From the NCBI GenBank assembly GCA_949066965.1, contig CARTDA010000011.1, forward strand, positions 1 through 64,000: DNA of 64,000 bases, written 5' to 3'. Positions 34,290 through 43,335 of the stretch are shown piece after piece. The position numbers and the translations under genes were made by a program. The stretch is from COE1 sp949066965. Its GTDB lineage: Bacteria; Bacillota; Clostridia; Lachnospirales; Lachnospiraceae. Below the pieces are notes generated by a model that saw nothing but the letters and a program-made list of their open reading frames with translations, did no database searches and had not been told where the DNA came from. Numbering within the stretch: position 1 is the stretch's first letter; the number at the start of each line of letters is the position of its first letter.

Positions 34290-34799
34290 GTTAAATTATT
34301 GTTTATCTGCCTGCTTAAAGCTATTTTAATATCTATCACATTAATAACATTCGAGTGTGTTTGAAATTTGGCACAAATCTGGGCATTTTCCCATTTTCCA
34401 GACATGGTGTTATTCTTGCCATAATAGTGTCGCCATTTCGGAATTTTATACCGCCAGAAAAAGGTTCCAATTCAAATTCTGTGATATCCCTGCAAAAAGG
34501 CTGTAATTTATCCATTGCAACTTTCTATGTAATAACACCTTTTTAAATTGTTTCTTGGGGATTGAGCTCAACAATCTCATTTACCTTCAGATGTACAATT
34601 CAGAGAGCACCTCTTTTCTTTTGCCGTTACATTTACACTTTAAAAAGAAAGAACATGTAACAAATATGTTTTACAAAAACATTGACGGCATAGTAATGTT
34701 TATGCTATGTTTAATATGCGTACTATGTTTATGCCAAAAACATGGTGTGCACTTAGAAATTGTTGGTTCATGTTTGCAAAAGAAATGGAGGGCTTCCAA
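34290..34799. other. Gene-free AT-rich stretch
   Basis: About 510 bases before the secreted protease gene. Short open frames here have no ribosome binding sites or recognisable motifs. I see no RNA gene or convincing promoter. Confidence 0.6.
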
Positions 34800-37700
34800 A
34801 TGATAAAAAAATTAATGAAGAAACATCTTGCATGTTTACTGGTCACGATTATGTGTCTGAATACCACGGGCATTCATGAGGTTCGTGCGACCGAATCAGG
34901 GCATACACAAATACAGACGGAGCAGGAAGATGAGAGTGGCGCGGAAACACAGGCAGAGCAGGAAGATGGGAGTGGTGCGGAAACACGGGCAGAGCAGGAA
35001 GAAACGGCGGAGGGGACTTCGGAAATCGGTAGTGAACAGGAAGCTGAAAGCAGTGAACGGATAACGGAGACAGAAACAGATGGCGATGGGTCAGGAGAAA
35101 GTCAGACAGAAGATGAGACAATCTCTGAGGAAGAAGAGGGGACAGGCAGTACCCGCACTGAGGAGCAGGAAAGCGAAACAGAAACGGAAACAAGCGAATC
35201 GGATGAAACGTATTATCGGTATACGGCAGAAAATTTTGAGGTCGAGTACAGAATCGATGCAAAGTGGGATGGGCACTATAATGCAACCGTGGTAATACAC
35301 AATACCGGAAAAGATGTGGTAGATAACTGGTATTTGTCATTTCAAAGCAAAGACGAAATACAAAATATATATAATGCCATCATTCAGGAACATGGCGAAG
35401 AAGGATATATTATTAAAAATGCGCAGTATAATCAGGACATAGAGGCTGGAAACAGCGTATCATTCGGATTTACGGCATCGTATCAGGACAGGATTCAGAT
35501 TCCCAGGGCTTATGAACTGTTAACCTCAATGGAGCAGGCAGATGATGGGGACGCACAGGTTACGTATGAGGTAGTGAATGACTGGGGCGGTGGATTTATT
35601 GGAAAAATCCATATAAAGAATAATACGGAGACGGTACTTGAGGACTGGGTGCTTTCGTTTGACTTTGATAACAATGTCGAAAGCTTCTGGACAGCAGCCA
35701 TTGTCTCAAAAGAAGATGGTCACTATGTAATCAAAAATGCAGGTTATAATGCGAATATTGCTGCCGGAATGGAGATAGAAGTCGGATTTAACTGCACCAA
35801 TGGTGATGCACGCAAGGAACCGCAGAACTTCAGGCTGACATCGAGCAAAATGAAAGCGGATAAACCGCAGAAACCACAAAAGCCTGACCGTGAGCCGGAG
35901 CCGCTCGTGGATATCGGGGAAGCGTATTTTAAGGACATAGAAAGCAAAAAAGATATTGCCGTACATTCAGAAAATGGTATGATGTATGTAAGGAATCAGA
36001 TTCTGGTAAGCGCGCTGGAAGGGCTGGAAAAAGATTTTTTTAAAAATGTAGTGTCCGACATTGGGGCAGAAATCGTCGGCTATATTGAGCTTACGAACGA
36101 TTACCAGATTGAATTCTTGGAAGAACAGACAGAGGACGCGTTAGGGAACTATATAAAATATTTAAACAGCCTGAGCTTCATAGACAGTGCAGGGCTGAAT
36201 ATCGTGATAGAGCAGGAACCGACTATAACCACGACAAATGATGCAGTCTATCAGGAGGAGGGGAAGACACCAGAAGAAATATGGGATGAGTCCATTCCGG
36301 ACGGTTATAATTGGGGGCTTAAGGCACTCAAGGTTCCAAGCGCATGGGATTATGTTGGGGAGTCCAATGCGGTAAGGATTGGAATCATTGACTCTGGGTT
36401 TGATACAAATCATGAGGATTTATATTTTGAGCATATATTTGGCAACAATGATCCGGATTGCATGGAACATGGAACACAGGTTGCGGGCATTATTGCAGCA
36501 GAGAATAACAATCAAGTTGGTATTTCCGGTGTAGGTACGAATGTAAGATTATATGGTTATGCGAAAGGAAACCGCATTGGAAATACTGTAATGGAGAATA
36601 AGTATGCGTTTGCGAACCTGATAGGAAATCGTGTAAAAGTAATTAATATAAGCATGAATTTTCAAAGCGATTTAGTGTTTGCAGCATCTCGCGGTAAAAT
36701 AATGGCAGAGGCGGCAGTGCTATATGTTACATCAAATATGGAAAAATTTCTTAATAAATTAGTTATAAAGGGGTATGACTTTATAATAGTTAATTCAGCA
36801 GGGAATGATGAGAATAAAAATTTTATAGCAGATGATTCAAGATATGGATATTCAGAAGTGAAGACATTGGAAAACGCCCAAAGAGGAAATGTATTAGCAG
36901 AAAATAGTAATATGTTTTCATGGATGACAAGTCCTTTGTTGAGAGACCGCATTATTGTTGTTGGTGCATTGGATAGAGATATTTACTATAGTGGAGAGGC
37001 GAAAGTAATAAATTATAGATATGCTGAATTTAGCAATGTTGGTAATAGAGTGGATATTTGTGCACCAGGCACAGAAATTGTTTCTACTTGCTTAGATTCG
37101 CATAGCAGTAACATAAATATTTTAGGATATTCTAGTGCAGATGGCACATCTTTGGCTGCACCATATATATCTGGGTTAATAGGGCTTATGTATCAGGTAA
37201 ATCCAGGGTTGAATGCTTCACGAATAAAAGGAATTCTTCGTGAGAATGTGAGTGAAATTGTACAGGATAGACATGGTTATAGCTATAGTATGCCAGATGC
37301 GGCAAAATGTGTTTCAGCTGCGATTACAGAGTCTGGGGATAGTACTGATACGATTTTACCCAATGGGTTCTTGCTGGGAAAGATTGTGGATGGCAAAGGG
37401 AATGGACTCCAAGATGTAAGAATAGTAGCATGTCGCACAAATGTTGGCGAGTCGAATTTGGATAATTTTTGCACAACTGAAACATCTGATTCGAGAGGTA
37501 TGTATGAATTTGTGCTTGTGGAGGGAGTATATGACCTAAATATAGTTTGTGACGGATATCTGCCGTGTGTAATCAGAAATGTGAATATAAATCCGGATGA
37601 AACGTTAAATATGGAAAACATTGTGCTGAGTACAAGCTTTTGGGGAGGATTTAACAGTTCCCTACAGGGCAGGGTTGCAAATGCAATGAATGATAGTAAC

Positions 37701-38405
37701 ATAGCAGGAGCGACTGTTAAAATTCGGAAAGGGTGGAACAACAAAGAGGATGCTTATGCAACAGATAAAAAGGGAACAGAAATAAGCGCTTTGACGGATG
37801 TGGATGGCAATTTTAAGATAAAGCTGCCAGTAGGTTCGTATACAATCGAAGTAAGCAAAGCGGGATTTGTCACTGGATATTTCAACGCAGTATCCATAGG
37901 TGGAAATGATAGTCAGGGACAAAAATATGTACTGACACCTGTTCTCTCGGATAGTGAATACCGTATTGTCCTGACTTGGGGAGACAGACCAAGAGATCTG
38001 GATTCACATTTAACATATTACCAAAATGGTATTAGGAAAATGCATGTATTTTTTGGTGGAAGACATGGGAACGTGGACGGCAAATCTGTAGCAAAACTCG
38101 ATTATGATGATACATCAAGCTATGGACCCGAAACAATTACTGTTACGCTGAATGCCGAAATTCTGGATGGCGGGGTATTCTGTTATTCTGTCCACGATTA
38201 CACAAATGCAGCAAATAACAATACCAACGCGTTGTCCCTTTCCGATGCTGTTGTCCGTGTATATCAAGGAAACCAACAAATTAAGACATTTAGTATACCC
38301 CAGAATAAATATGGTACAGTATGGCACGTTTTTGATATATCAGAGCAAGGGATAAAGGCTGTAAACGAATTTAAATATGTGGCAGGGGCATCTGGGGTGG
38401 AGTAA
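34800..38405 (+). CDS. Secreted subtilisin-like protease with two cellulose-binding-type modules and DUF2135-like tail
   Basis: ATG 34800 sits behind GGAGGG; the signal peptide ends near EVRATES. The 1201 residues continue with an acidic linker containing duplicated AETQAEQED / AETRAEQEE units. Two CBM2-like modules follow (about 138-240 and 250-350), then an S8 peptidase domain (about 505-830) with Asp531 (IDSGFD), His557 (HGTQVAG) and Ser784 (DGTSLAAP). Two carboxypeptidase-regulatory-like beta domains come next (about 855-1050). The end (from LTWGDRPRDLDSHL to the C-terminus) resembles DUF2135/YfaP. There is no LPXTG. The codon use and AT content are uneven along the gene, with the protease core AT-richer than the ends. 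Confidence 0.88.
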   Translation: MIKKLMKKHLACLLVTIMCLNTTGIHEVRATESGHTQIQTEQEDESGAETQAEQEDGSGAETRAEQEETAEGTSEIGSEQEAESSERITETETDGDGSGESQTEDETISEEEEGTGSTRTEEQESETETETSESDETYYRYTAENFEVEYRIDAKWDGHYNATVVIHNTGKDVVDNWYLSFQSKDEIQNIYNAIIQEHGEEGYIIKNAQYNQDIEAGNSVSFGFTASYQDRIQIPRAYELLTSMEQADDGDAQVTYEVVNDWGGGFIGKIHIKNNTETVLEDWVLSFDFDNNVESFWTAAIVSKEDGHYVIKNAGYNANIAAGMEIEVGFNCTNGDARKEPQNFRLTSSKMKADKPQKPQKPDREPEPLVDIGEAYFKDIESKKDIAVHSENGMMYVRNQILVSALEGLEKDFFKNVVSDIGAEIVGYIELTNDYQIEFLEEQTEDALGNYIKYLNSLSFIDSAGLNIVIEQEPTITTTNDAVYQEEGKTPEEIWDESIPDGYNWGLKALKVPSAWDYVGESNAVRIGIIDSGFDTNHEDLYFEHIFGNNDPDCMEHGTQVAGIIAAENNNQVGISGVGTNVRLYGYAKGNRIGNTVMENKYAFANLIGNRVKVINISMNFQSDLVFAASRGKIMAEAAVLYVTSNMEKFLNKLVIKGYDFIIVNSAGNDENKNFIADDSRYGYSEVKTLENAQRGNVLAENSNMFSWMTSPLLRDRIIVVGALDRDIYYSGEAKVINYRYAEFSNVGNRVDICAPGTEIVSTCLDSHSSNINILGYSSADGTSLAAPYISGLIGLMYQVNPGLNASRIKGILRENVSEIVQDRHGYSYSMPDAAKCVSAAITESGDSTDTILPNGFLLGKIVDGKGNGLQDVRIVACRTNVGESNLDNFCTTETSDSRGMYEFVLVEGVYDLNIVCDGYLPCVIRNVNINPDETLNMENIVLSTSFWGGFNSSLQGRVANAMNDSNIAGATVKIRKGWNNKEDAYATDKKGTEISALTDVDGNFKIKLPVGSYTIEVSKAGFVTGYFNAVSIGGNDSQGQKYVLTPVLSDSEYRIVLTWGDRPRDLDSHLTYYQNGIRKMHVFFGGRHGNVDGKSVAKLDYDDTSSYGPETITVTLNAEILDGGVFCYSVHDYTNAANNNTNALSLSDAVVRVYQGNQQIKTFSIPQNKYGTVWHVFDISEQGIKAVNEFKYVAGASGVE

Positions 38406-38450
38406 AGGAAACAACAGCAAAACAGCAAAGTTCCATAGAAGCATAAAATT

Positions 38451-38487
38451 TCGCCTCGTATAGACAGTAGCCTCTGTGCAATGGCGA
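38451..38487. repeat. Related hairpin A (ATAG...CTCTGTG family)
   Basis: TCGCC (38451-38455) pairs with GGCGA (38483-38487) around a loop with CGTATAG and CTCTGTG. It is preceded by TTCCATAGAAGCA at 38431-38443, shared with hairpin B. It lies just after the secreted protease gene. Confidence 0.6.
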
Positions 38488-38541
38488 TAAACTTAGTAAT
38501 CAGCTGATAGGAATGTTTATGTGTAAGGCAGGGGGAATAGA

Positions 38542-39162
38542 ATGAAGAAAAAACTGACATTATTCTGCATAACCATCATTGCAGTATTGTCGGTGGGTGT
38601 TAAATACTCTGAAAATAATAAAGAACTCCCACCAGTATTGTTTTCTTATCTCTATAAGAATACTCGTTATTGTTCAGTATGGACAATTGATAATGAGGGG
38701 AATATCTACCGTTTTCATGACCATTATGGGGAATATCTGGACATGACGGATTATGAACATAAAAAGAAAGATAAGACCTGTAAGTACATAAAATCAATAG
38801 ATGAAGAAACCCTGAAAGAGAAATATTACAATTTTCGGGAGATTATATCAGATGGGCGTTTTGAGAAAAATATGCATGAAGTCCAGAGCGATGAAGATGG
38901 TATAGCTATAACGGATAGTCTGTACCGTGGAATTCGTGACAGCTATGGATATGTCTATAATCGAAAGGGGGAGCAGGAATATATTCTTATGCATGGGGCT
39001 GGCGATCTGCAATTTATAAGTGAGGACAGCCGGATGAAAGAACTAGCAGACTGGATAATGGAATTGATTCAGGATGATATAAAAGAGTATGATGAGTATT
39101 GTAAGCAGCTCGCAGGAGAAGAATATTACAATAAATACATTCAGGATAGTCAAGTTCCATAG
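38542..39162 (+). CDS. Hypothetical signal-peptide protein
   Basis: The 206 residues start with a short membrane helix or signal peptide (MKKKLTLFCITIIAVLSVGV). The rest is charged and Tyr/Asp/Glu rich, presumably extracytoplasmic, with no motif I recognise. Its last codons (SQVP and stop) come from the repeat sequence that forms hairpin B, so the C-terminus may have been replaced by insertion of that repeat. Confidence 0.65.
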   Translation: MKKKLTLFCITIIAVLSVGVKYSENNKELPPVLFSYLYKNTRYCSVWTIDNEGNIYRFHDHYGEYLDMTDYEHKKKDKTCKYIKSIDEETLKEKYYNFREIISDGRFEKNMHEVQSDEDGIAITDSLYRGIRDSYGYVYNRKGEQEYILMHGAGDLQFISEDSRMKELADWIMELIQDDIKEYDEYCKQLAGEEYYNKYIQDSQVP

Positions 39163-39170
39163 AAGCAAAA

Positions 39171-39211
39171 GTCCCCGCTCGCATAGGCAGCAGTCTCTGT
39201 GCAGTGGGGAC
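39171..39211. repeat. Related hairpin B (ATAG...CTCTGTG family)
   Basis: GTCCCC (39171-39176) pairs with GGGGAC (39206-39211), with CGCATAGGCAGCAG and CTCTGTG in the loop. TTCCATAGAAGCA again precedes it. The stem differs from hairpin A on both arms, keeping the pairing. Confidence 0.65.
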
Positions 39212-39326
39212 AAGCATGGTACATGAATGATGCATGAATGATGCATGATGCCTCGATGCAGCTGACAGATATCACGGCAAACATAAAGAATACTAAATTT
39301 TCACAAAATAAAAAGTAATAAACCCA

Positions 39327-39377
39327 CCCCCGTCCACATAGGATAGACTAAAGCATCTGTGTGGAGGGGGATTTTTT
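39327..39377 (+). promoter_or_regulatory. Hairpin C covering the cotS ribosome binding site, with T6 tail
   Basis: CCCCC-gt-CCACA (39327-39338) pairs with TGTGG-a-GGGGG (39360-39370). The loop has the same ATAGGAT...TCTGTG features as hairpins A and B. GGAGGGGG in the right arm is the ribosome binding site of the gene starting at 39378, and T6 fills the space to its GTG. It may act as terminator or as translational block. Confidence 0.6.
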
Positions 39378-40385
39378 GTGAATGACAAGGCAGTGAATGT
39401 TCTGGAACAGTATGACATGGCAATCAACCGTACCTTTAAGGGACGTGGCACGATAATCTGCGATACGGATAAGGGGATGCGCGTACTCAAGGAATACAAG
39501 GGAAGGACAGAAAAGCTGGATCTGCTGTATCAGCTGCAAAGCAGGCTGGGCGACAATCTGAGGACGGATATCCTCGTTAGGAACAAGGAGGGCGCGCTGT
39601 ATGTGAGGGATATTGACAACAGTGTTTACATATTGGAGGAGCAGGTCGAGGGAAAGGAGTGCAGCTACAAAAGCGAGGACGACATTGTAAAGGCATGCGG
39701 CGCCATGGCAAGGCTGCACCTGAAATTTATGACGCCTGTGTCACATTCGGGCGCGGAGGAGAGCAGCACGGCATACGCGATGCCTGTTTTCTTTTATGCG
39801 GATGAGATGGAGCGTCATACGACAGAGTGCAAACGCGTCAAAAATTACCTGCGCAGGCTGCACACCAAGACCGACTTTGAGCGTGCGCTGTTAAGGGAAT
39901 ATGACTATTTTCTCGACAGGGCAATGGATGTGACAAGGCGCGCAAAGGAGGAGTCGCGGGCTGAGTATGAGGCGTATGTGAACAGCAACGGGCTTTACTG
40001 CCATGGCGACTACCAGTATCACAATGTGCTGTTTGGAAAAGGCAGCGGCGGCTCCTATGTCGGCATCATCAACATGGAACATTTTGCCCATGATGTGGGG
40101 GCAAGGGATTTCTACCTTCTTTTCCGCAAAATTTCCGAAAAATGCGACTGGTCAATGGAGATGGCAAAGAGCATGCTTGATGCCTACCAGAACAGGCGCG
40201 TTTTTCCGCCGATTGAGTGGCGCAGCCTGTGTCTTAGGCTGGAATACCCTGAGAAATTCTGGAAAATCATCAACTACTATTACAATTCGAGAAAGTCGTG
40301 GATGCCAAACCGTAACTATGATAAGCTCGAGGGTCTGATTCGGCAGGAGAAAAACAAGGAAAAACTGTTAAACCGTTTTTTCTGA
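39378..40385 (+). CDS. CotS-family spore coat protein / kinase-like protein
   Basis: GTG 39378 is eight bases after the GGAGGGGG inside hairpin C. The 335 residues match the CotS/aminoglycoside phosphotransferase fold: a lysine in LKEYKG, LHLKFM, the catalytic loop CHGDYQYHNVLF, and the equivalent of the DFG region at GIINMEHFAHDVGARDFYLLFRK. The DFG-like aspartate is replaced (INMEHF), which questions phosphotransfer. Related proteins such as CotS and CotI sit in the spore coat. The C-terminal YYNSRKSWMPNRNYDKL segment is typical of this group. Confidence 0.85.
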   Translation: MNDKAVNVLEQYDMAINRTFKGRGTIICDTDKGMRVLKEYKGRTEKLDLLYQLQSRLGDNLRTDILVRNKEGALYVRDIDNSVYILEEQVEGKECSYKSEDDIVKACGAMARLHLKFMTPVSHSGAEESSTAYAMPVFFYADEMERHTTECKRVKNYLRRLHTKTDFERALLREYDYFLDRAMDVTRRAKEESRAEYEAYVNSNGLYCHGDYQYHNVLFGKGSGGSYVGIINMEHFAHDVGARDFYLLFRKISEKCDWSMEMAKSMLDAYQNRRVFPPIEWRSLCLRLEYPEKFWKIINYYYNSRKSWMPNRNYDKLEGLIRQEKNKEKLLNRFF

Positions 40386-40485
40386 CCATGAAAAGAAAGG
40401 GCTTGTATAAGGAAGAAAAAGAAGATATAATATCGTTATGGTAAACTAGAAACAAAAAAACACACCGGGGAAATGAGAGGAAAGG

Positions 40486-41277
40486 ATGCAGGCTTTTCAG
40501 AGGATGAGAATAGCCCTTGCCCAGACTGCCATCATCTGGGAGGATAAGGAGCAGAATTTCAAAAAAGCAGAGGAACAGATAAAGGATGCCGTAAACCATA
40601 ATACGGAAGCGATATTTTTTCCGGAGATGAGTTTTACGGGTTTTTCCATGAATACGGATGCCACAAAGGAAAGCGGGGACGGGACGGTCAGGCGCATGCA
40701 GTCCATTGCGGGGCAGTACCGGATGGCGGCAGGCTTCGGCTGGGTCAGGGACTGCGGCGGGAAGTGCGAGAACCATTATACCGTTGTTGACCGCTCGGGG
40801 AAAATTATTTCGGACTATGTAAAGCTTCATCCGTTTTCGTATTCGGGGGAGCATTTGCAGTTTCGGGGCGGTGACACGCTTTCTTATTTTTCGCTCTATG
40901 GGATAGCGTGCAGCACATTTATATGCTATGACCTGCGTTTCCCGGAGATTTTTCAGGCTGCCTCGAAGAGGGCACATGTCATTGTCGTGCCGGCGAACTG
41001 GCCTGCAAAGCGCAGCGGACACTGGCGGACGCTCCTCCGGGCGCGCGCGGTTGAAAACCAGGTTTATATATTGGCGGTCAACTGTACAGGGGATATCGGG
41101 GGAATCCGTTATGCGGGTGACAGCTGCGTGATTGATCCGGATGGCGCTGTCCGGTCTGTTCTGCATGACGGCGAAGGAATTCTGTACTTCGAACTGACGG
41201 ATAATGTCGGTGAAATCCGCAGGGAATTTCCGGTGAAGCGTGACAGGCGCGAGGAACTATACAAAAGCTTGGAGTGA
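40486..41277 (+). CDS. Carbon-nitrogen hydrolase (nitrilase family)
   Basis: This 263-residue enzyme has the catalytic Glu-Lys-Cys triad in Glu47 (FFPEMSF), Lys113 (VKLHPF) and Cys147 (FICYDLRFPE). The closing motifs NWPAKRSGHWRTLLRARAVENQVY and GDSCVIDPDG place it with omega-amidase/NIT2-like amidases. It probably hydrolyses a small amide or damaged metabolite in the cytoplasm. ATG 40486 lies behind GAGAGGA; ATG 40504 is an alternative start. Confidence 0.9.
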   Translation: MQAFQRMRIALAQTAIIWEDKEQNFKKAEEQIKDAVNHNTEAIFFPEMSFTGFSMNTDATKESGDGTVRRMQSIAGQYRMAAGFGWVRDCGGKCENHYTVVDRSGKIISDYVKLHPFSYSGEHLQFRGGDTLSYFSLYGIACSTFICYDLRFPEIFQAASKRAHVIVVPANWPAKRSGHWRTLLRARAVENQVYILAVNCTGDIGGIRYAGDSCVIDPDGAVRSVLHDGEGILYFELTDNVGEIRREFPVKRDRREELYKSLE

Positions 41278-41295
41278 AAGGGTTAGGAGATTACA

Positions 41296-42807
41296 TTGAA
41301 AAACAGAGGATTGAGGGGAAGGAACATGATTGGATGTGCGGCAGCTGTCATGCTGTCTGCACTTCTGTTTGCGGGATGTGCACAGGGAACCGGTTCATTG
41401 ACCGCACTGCTGACAAACCAGCCGGATGCCGCGGAGGTACAGGACAGCGTACAGGAACCGGTCAATGTGATGAAGCAGAAGGGGATATATGACTCCGAAG
41501 ACGCGGCAGTAGTTGTCAAAAAGGATGCCGAGTCAGGCACGGTGCAGTTCCAGAACATCATGTCGTCGCGCCGCTACACCCTGAATTATGACGGCGCCAC
41601 GACAATCTATGACAAGAATGACCAGGCGCTGTCCATGGAACAGCTCAAGGAGGGGAGTGTGGTCACGGTTCGTTTTTACAAGCCGAATAAGTCGCTTGCG
41701 TATGTGAAGGAAAATCCGGACTGCATCAGCTACAACAATGTCCGCGGTTATGACATGGATCTGCGCAGCGGCACCATCACGGTGGGAAATACTGTTTACA
41801 ACATCAGCAGCCATGTCGTGGTGGTGTCGGACGGCAGGGAGACGGACATGATGGAGGTCAACCAGATGGATGAAATCAGCGTCTGGGGATATAAAAACAT
41901 GATATACGGAATCCATGTCGAAAAGGGGCATGGGTATCTCAGGCTGCAGAACGAGGATTACTTTGTAAATGGCTGGATTGACGTGGGTGACAGGGTAATC
42001 AGAAAGGTGGCGGATGACATGCTGCTTGTCGTTCCCGAGGGGACGCACACGGTCACCGTAAGTCACAAGGGCAGCAGTGCGACGCAGGAAATCACATTTG
42101 CCAGGAATGAGGAGATGGCATGGGATCTGGGCGACGTGGAAATCACGGTGGTTCAGAAAGGGACTGTCATCTTCACACTCACGCCTGCCACGGCAAAGGT
42201 GTCCATAGACGGCAGGGCGGTTGACGTGTCAAAGCCGGTGGAGATTGAGTACGGTCTGCACCAGATGCGCATTACAGCGGACGGATATGACACGGTGGCG
42301 CAGTATATCAGGGTCGCAGAGCCGTCTGCAAATATATCCGTCGAGATGGAGAAAAGCGAAGAAGAGAAAAGTGAGGAAGCAGGGGACAAGTCCTCGGACA
42401 AAAAGGATGAAAAAGACAAGGATGATGATGTGGAGGAAGAAGAGGAGACTACTGTAAAGAAGTATCAGTCGAAGCATTTGGATGAAGAAGAGGACGAGGA
42501 GGAAAAGTCCTCCGAAAAGGGCAATGCAGACGATGACGAGGAGGATGAGGACAAGGAGAAGAAATCTTCCGTGGCATCCTCCACGGACAAATATAAAGTG
42601 TATATCGACGCGCCTGACGGGGTGGAGGCTTATCTTGACGGCAGCTACGTGGGCGTAACGCCTGTCAGCTTCAACAAGGTTCCAGGCAGCTATGTGGTGA
42701 CGCTTCGGAAGTCCGGATATCAGCCAAGAAGCTATACCCTGCAGATTGATGACGAGAAAAAGGACGTGAATTATTCGTTTACAGACCTTGTCAAGCTTGA
42801 AGAATAA
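41296..42807 (+). CDS. PEGA-domain lipoprotein with acidic linker
   Basis: TTG 41296 follows TAGGAG. A lipoprotein signal ends at Cys28 (ALLFAGC). A beta-rich domain (about 60-240) leads to a first PEGA-type domain (about 285-350: VSIDGRAVD, HQMRITADGYD). Next is a highly acidic Glu/Asp/Lys/Ser linker (about 353-428), and a second PEGA domain (about 433-500: EAYLDGSYVGVTPVSF, YVVTLRKSGYQPR). The 503-residue protein is probably attached outside the membrane and may bind cell wall or glycan. The nitrilase gene ends 19 bases upstream, suggesting one transcript. Confidence 0.85.
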   Translation: MKNRGLRGRNMIGCAAAVMLSALLFAGCAQGTGSLTALLTNQPDAAEVQDSVQEPVNVMKQKGIYDSEDAAVVVKKDAESGTVQFQNIMSSRRYTLNYDGATTIYDKNDQALSMEQLKEGSVVTVRFYKPNKSLAYVKENPDCISYNNVRGYDMDLRSGTITVGNTVYNISSHVVVVSDGRETDMMEVNQMDEISVWGYKNMIYGIHVEKGHGYLRLQNEDYFVNGWIDVGDRVIRKVADDMLLVVPEGTHTVTVSHKGSSATQEITFARNEEMAWDLGDVEITVVQKGTVIFTLTPATAKVSIDGRAVDVSKPVEIEYGLHQMRITADGYDTVAQYIRVAEPSANISVEMEKSEEEKSEEAGDKSSDKKDEKDKDDDVEEEEETTVKKYQSKHLDEEEDEEEKSSEKGNADDDEEDEDKEKKSSVASSTDKYKVYIDAPDGVEAYLDGSYVGVTPVSFNKVPGSYVVTLRKSGYQPRSYTLQIDDEKKDVNYSFTDLVKLEE

Positions 42808-42830
42808 TGAAAAAATCTGGCAAAAGTGCC

Positions 42831-42866
42831 AAAAGCTTTAAAAAGAAGCAAAATTTAAGCTTTTTT
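42831..42866 (+). terminator. Terminator after the PEGA lipoprotein gene
   Basis: AAAAGCTT (42831-42838) pairs with AAGCTTTT (42857 onward), ending in a T6 run. The stem is AT-rich and the loop long, so confidence is moderate. Confidence 0.55.
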
Positions 42867-42868
42867 CC

Positions 42869-42897
42869 TTGACAAACATTGTCTTTTCGCCTATAAA
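42869..42897 (+). promoter_or_regulatory. Strong sigma-A promoter of the HU gene
   Basis: TTGACA (42869-42874), a 17-base spacer and TATAAA (42892-42897) lie about 105 bases before the HU start codon. Confidence 0.85.
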
Positions 42898-43004
42898 TAG
42901 ATATAGGCGTCGAAACGGCGTGATGCTTCGAGACAATAGGGCATTTCGGGTAATGGAAGCTATTGTACTCATTTATCTACTGAAAACAAGAGGAGGAGTT
43001 CACA

Positions 43005-43280
43005 ATGAACAAAACAGAATTAGTTGCTGCTATGGCTGAGCAGGCAGACATGACAAAGAAGGATGCAGAGAAGGCGCTCACAGCTTTCACTGAGGTTGTT
43101 GCTAAGGAATTAAAGAAAGGCGAGAAGATTCAGCTGGTTGGATTTGGTACATTTGAGGTTTCCGAGAGGGCGGCAAGAGAGGGCAGAAATCCCCAGACTG
43201 GCGAGACGATGAAGATTGCAGCATCCAAGTCGCCGAAGTTCAAGCCGGGCAAGGCATTAAAGGATGAGGTAAACAGATAA
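43005..43280 (+). CDS. hup: DNA-binding protein HU
   Basis: The 91 residues show the whole HU fold: MNKTELVAAMAEQADMTKKDAEKAL, VQLVGFGTFEV-like strand (IQLVGFGTFEVSERAAREGRNPQTGE is present in two parts), and the DNA-clasping arm with KIAASKSPKFKPGKALKDEVN. HU bends and compacts DNA. AGGAGGAG precedes the ATG and a near-consensus promoter drives it, as expected for an abundant protein. In the Bacillus-type gene order an HU gene does not sit at this exact place, but HU next to rqcP is common in Clostridia. Confidence 0.97.
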   Translation: MNKTELVAAMAEQADMTKKDAEKALTAFTEVVAKELKKGEKIQLVGFGTFEVSERAAREGRNPQTGETMKIAASKSPKFKPGKALKDEVNR

Positions 43281-43292
43281 TTGTTCCCTGTG

Positions 43293-43321
43293 ACAACCGA
43301 TGAGTATTCATCGGTTGTTTG
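43293..43321 (+). terminator. Hairpin after the HU gene
   Basis: ACAACCGATGA (43293-43303) pairs with TCATCGGTTGT (43308-43318) around GTAT. Only a few T follow, so it may be a weak terminator or a 3'-end stabiliser. Confidence 0.65.
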
Positions 43322-43335
43322 CGTTATATGCACAC

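Noticed and set aside
40270..41166. 298-codon minus-strand frame over the cotS end and the nitrilase
   Set aside because: The nitrilase triad and spacing on the plus strand are clear; the minus frame is a shadow.
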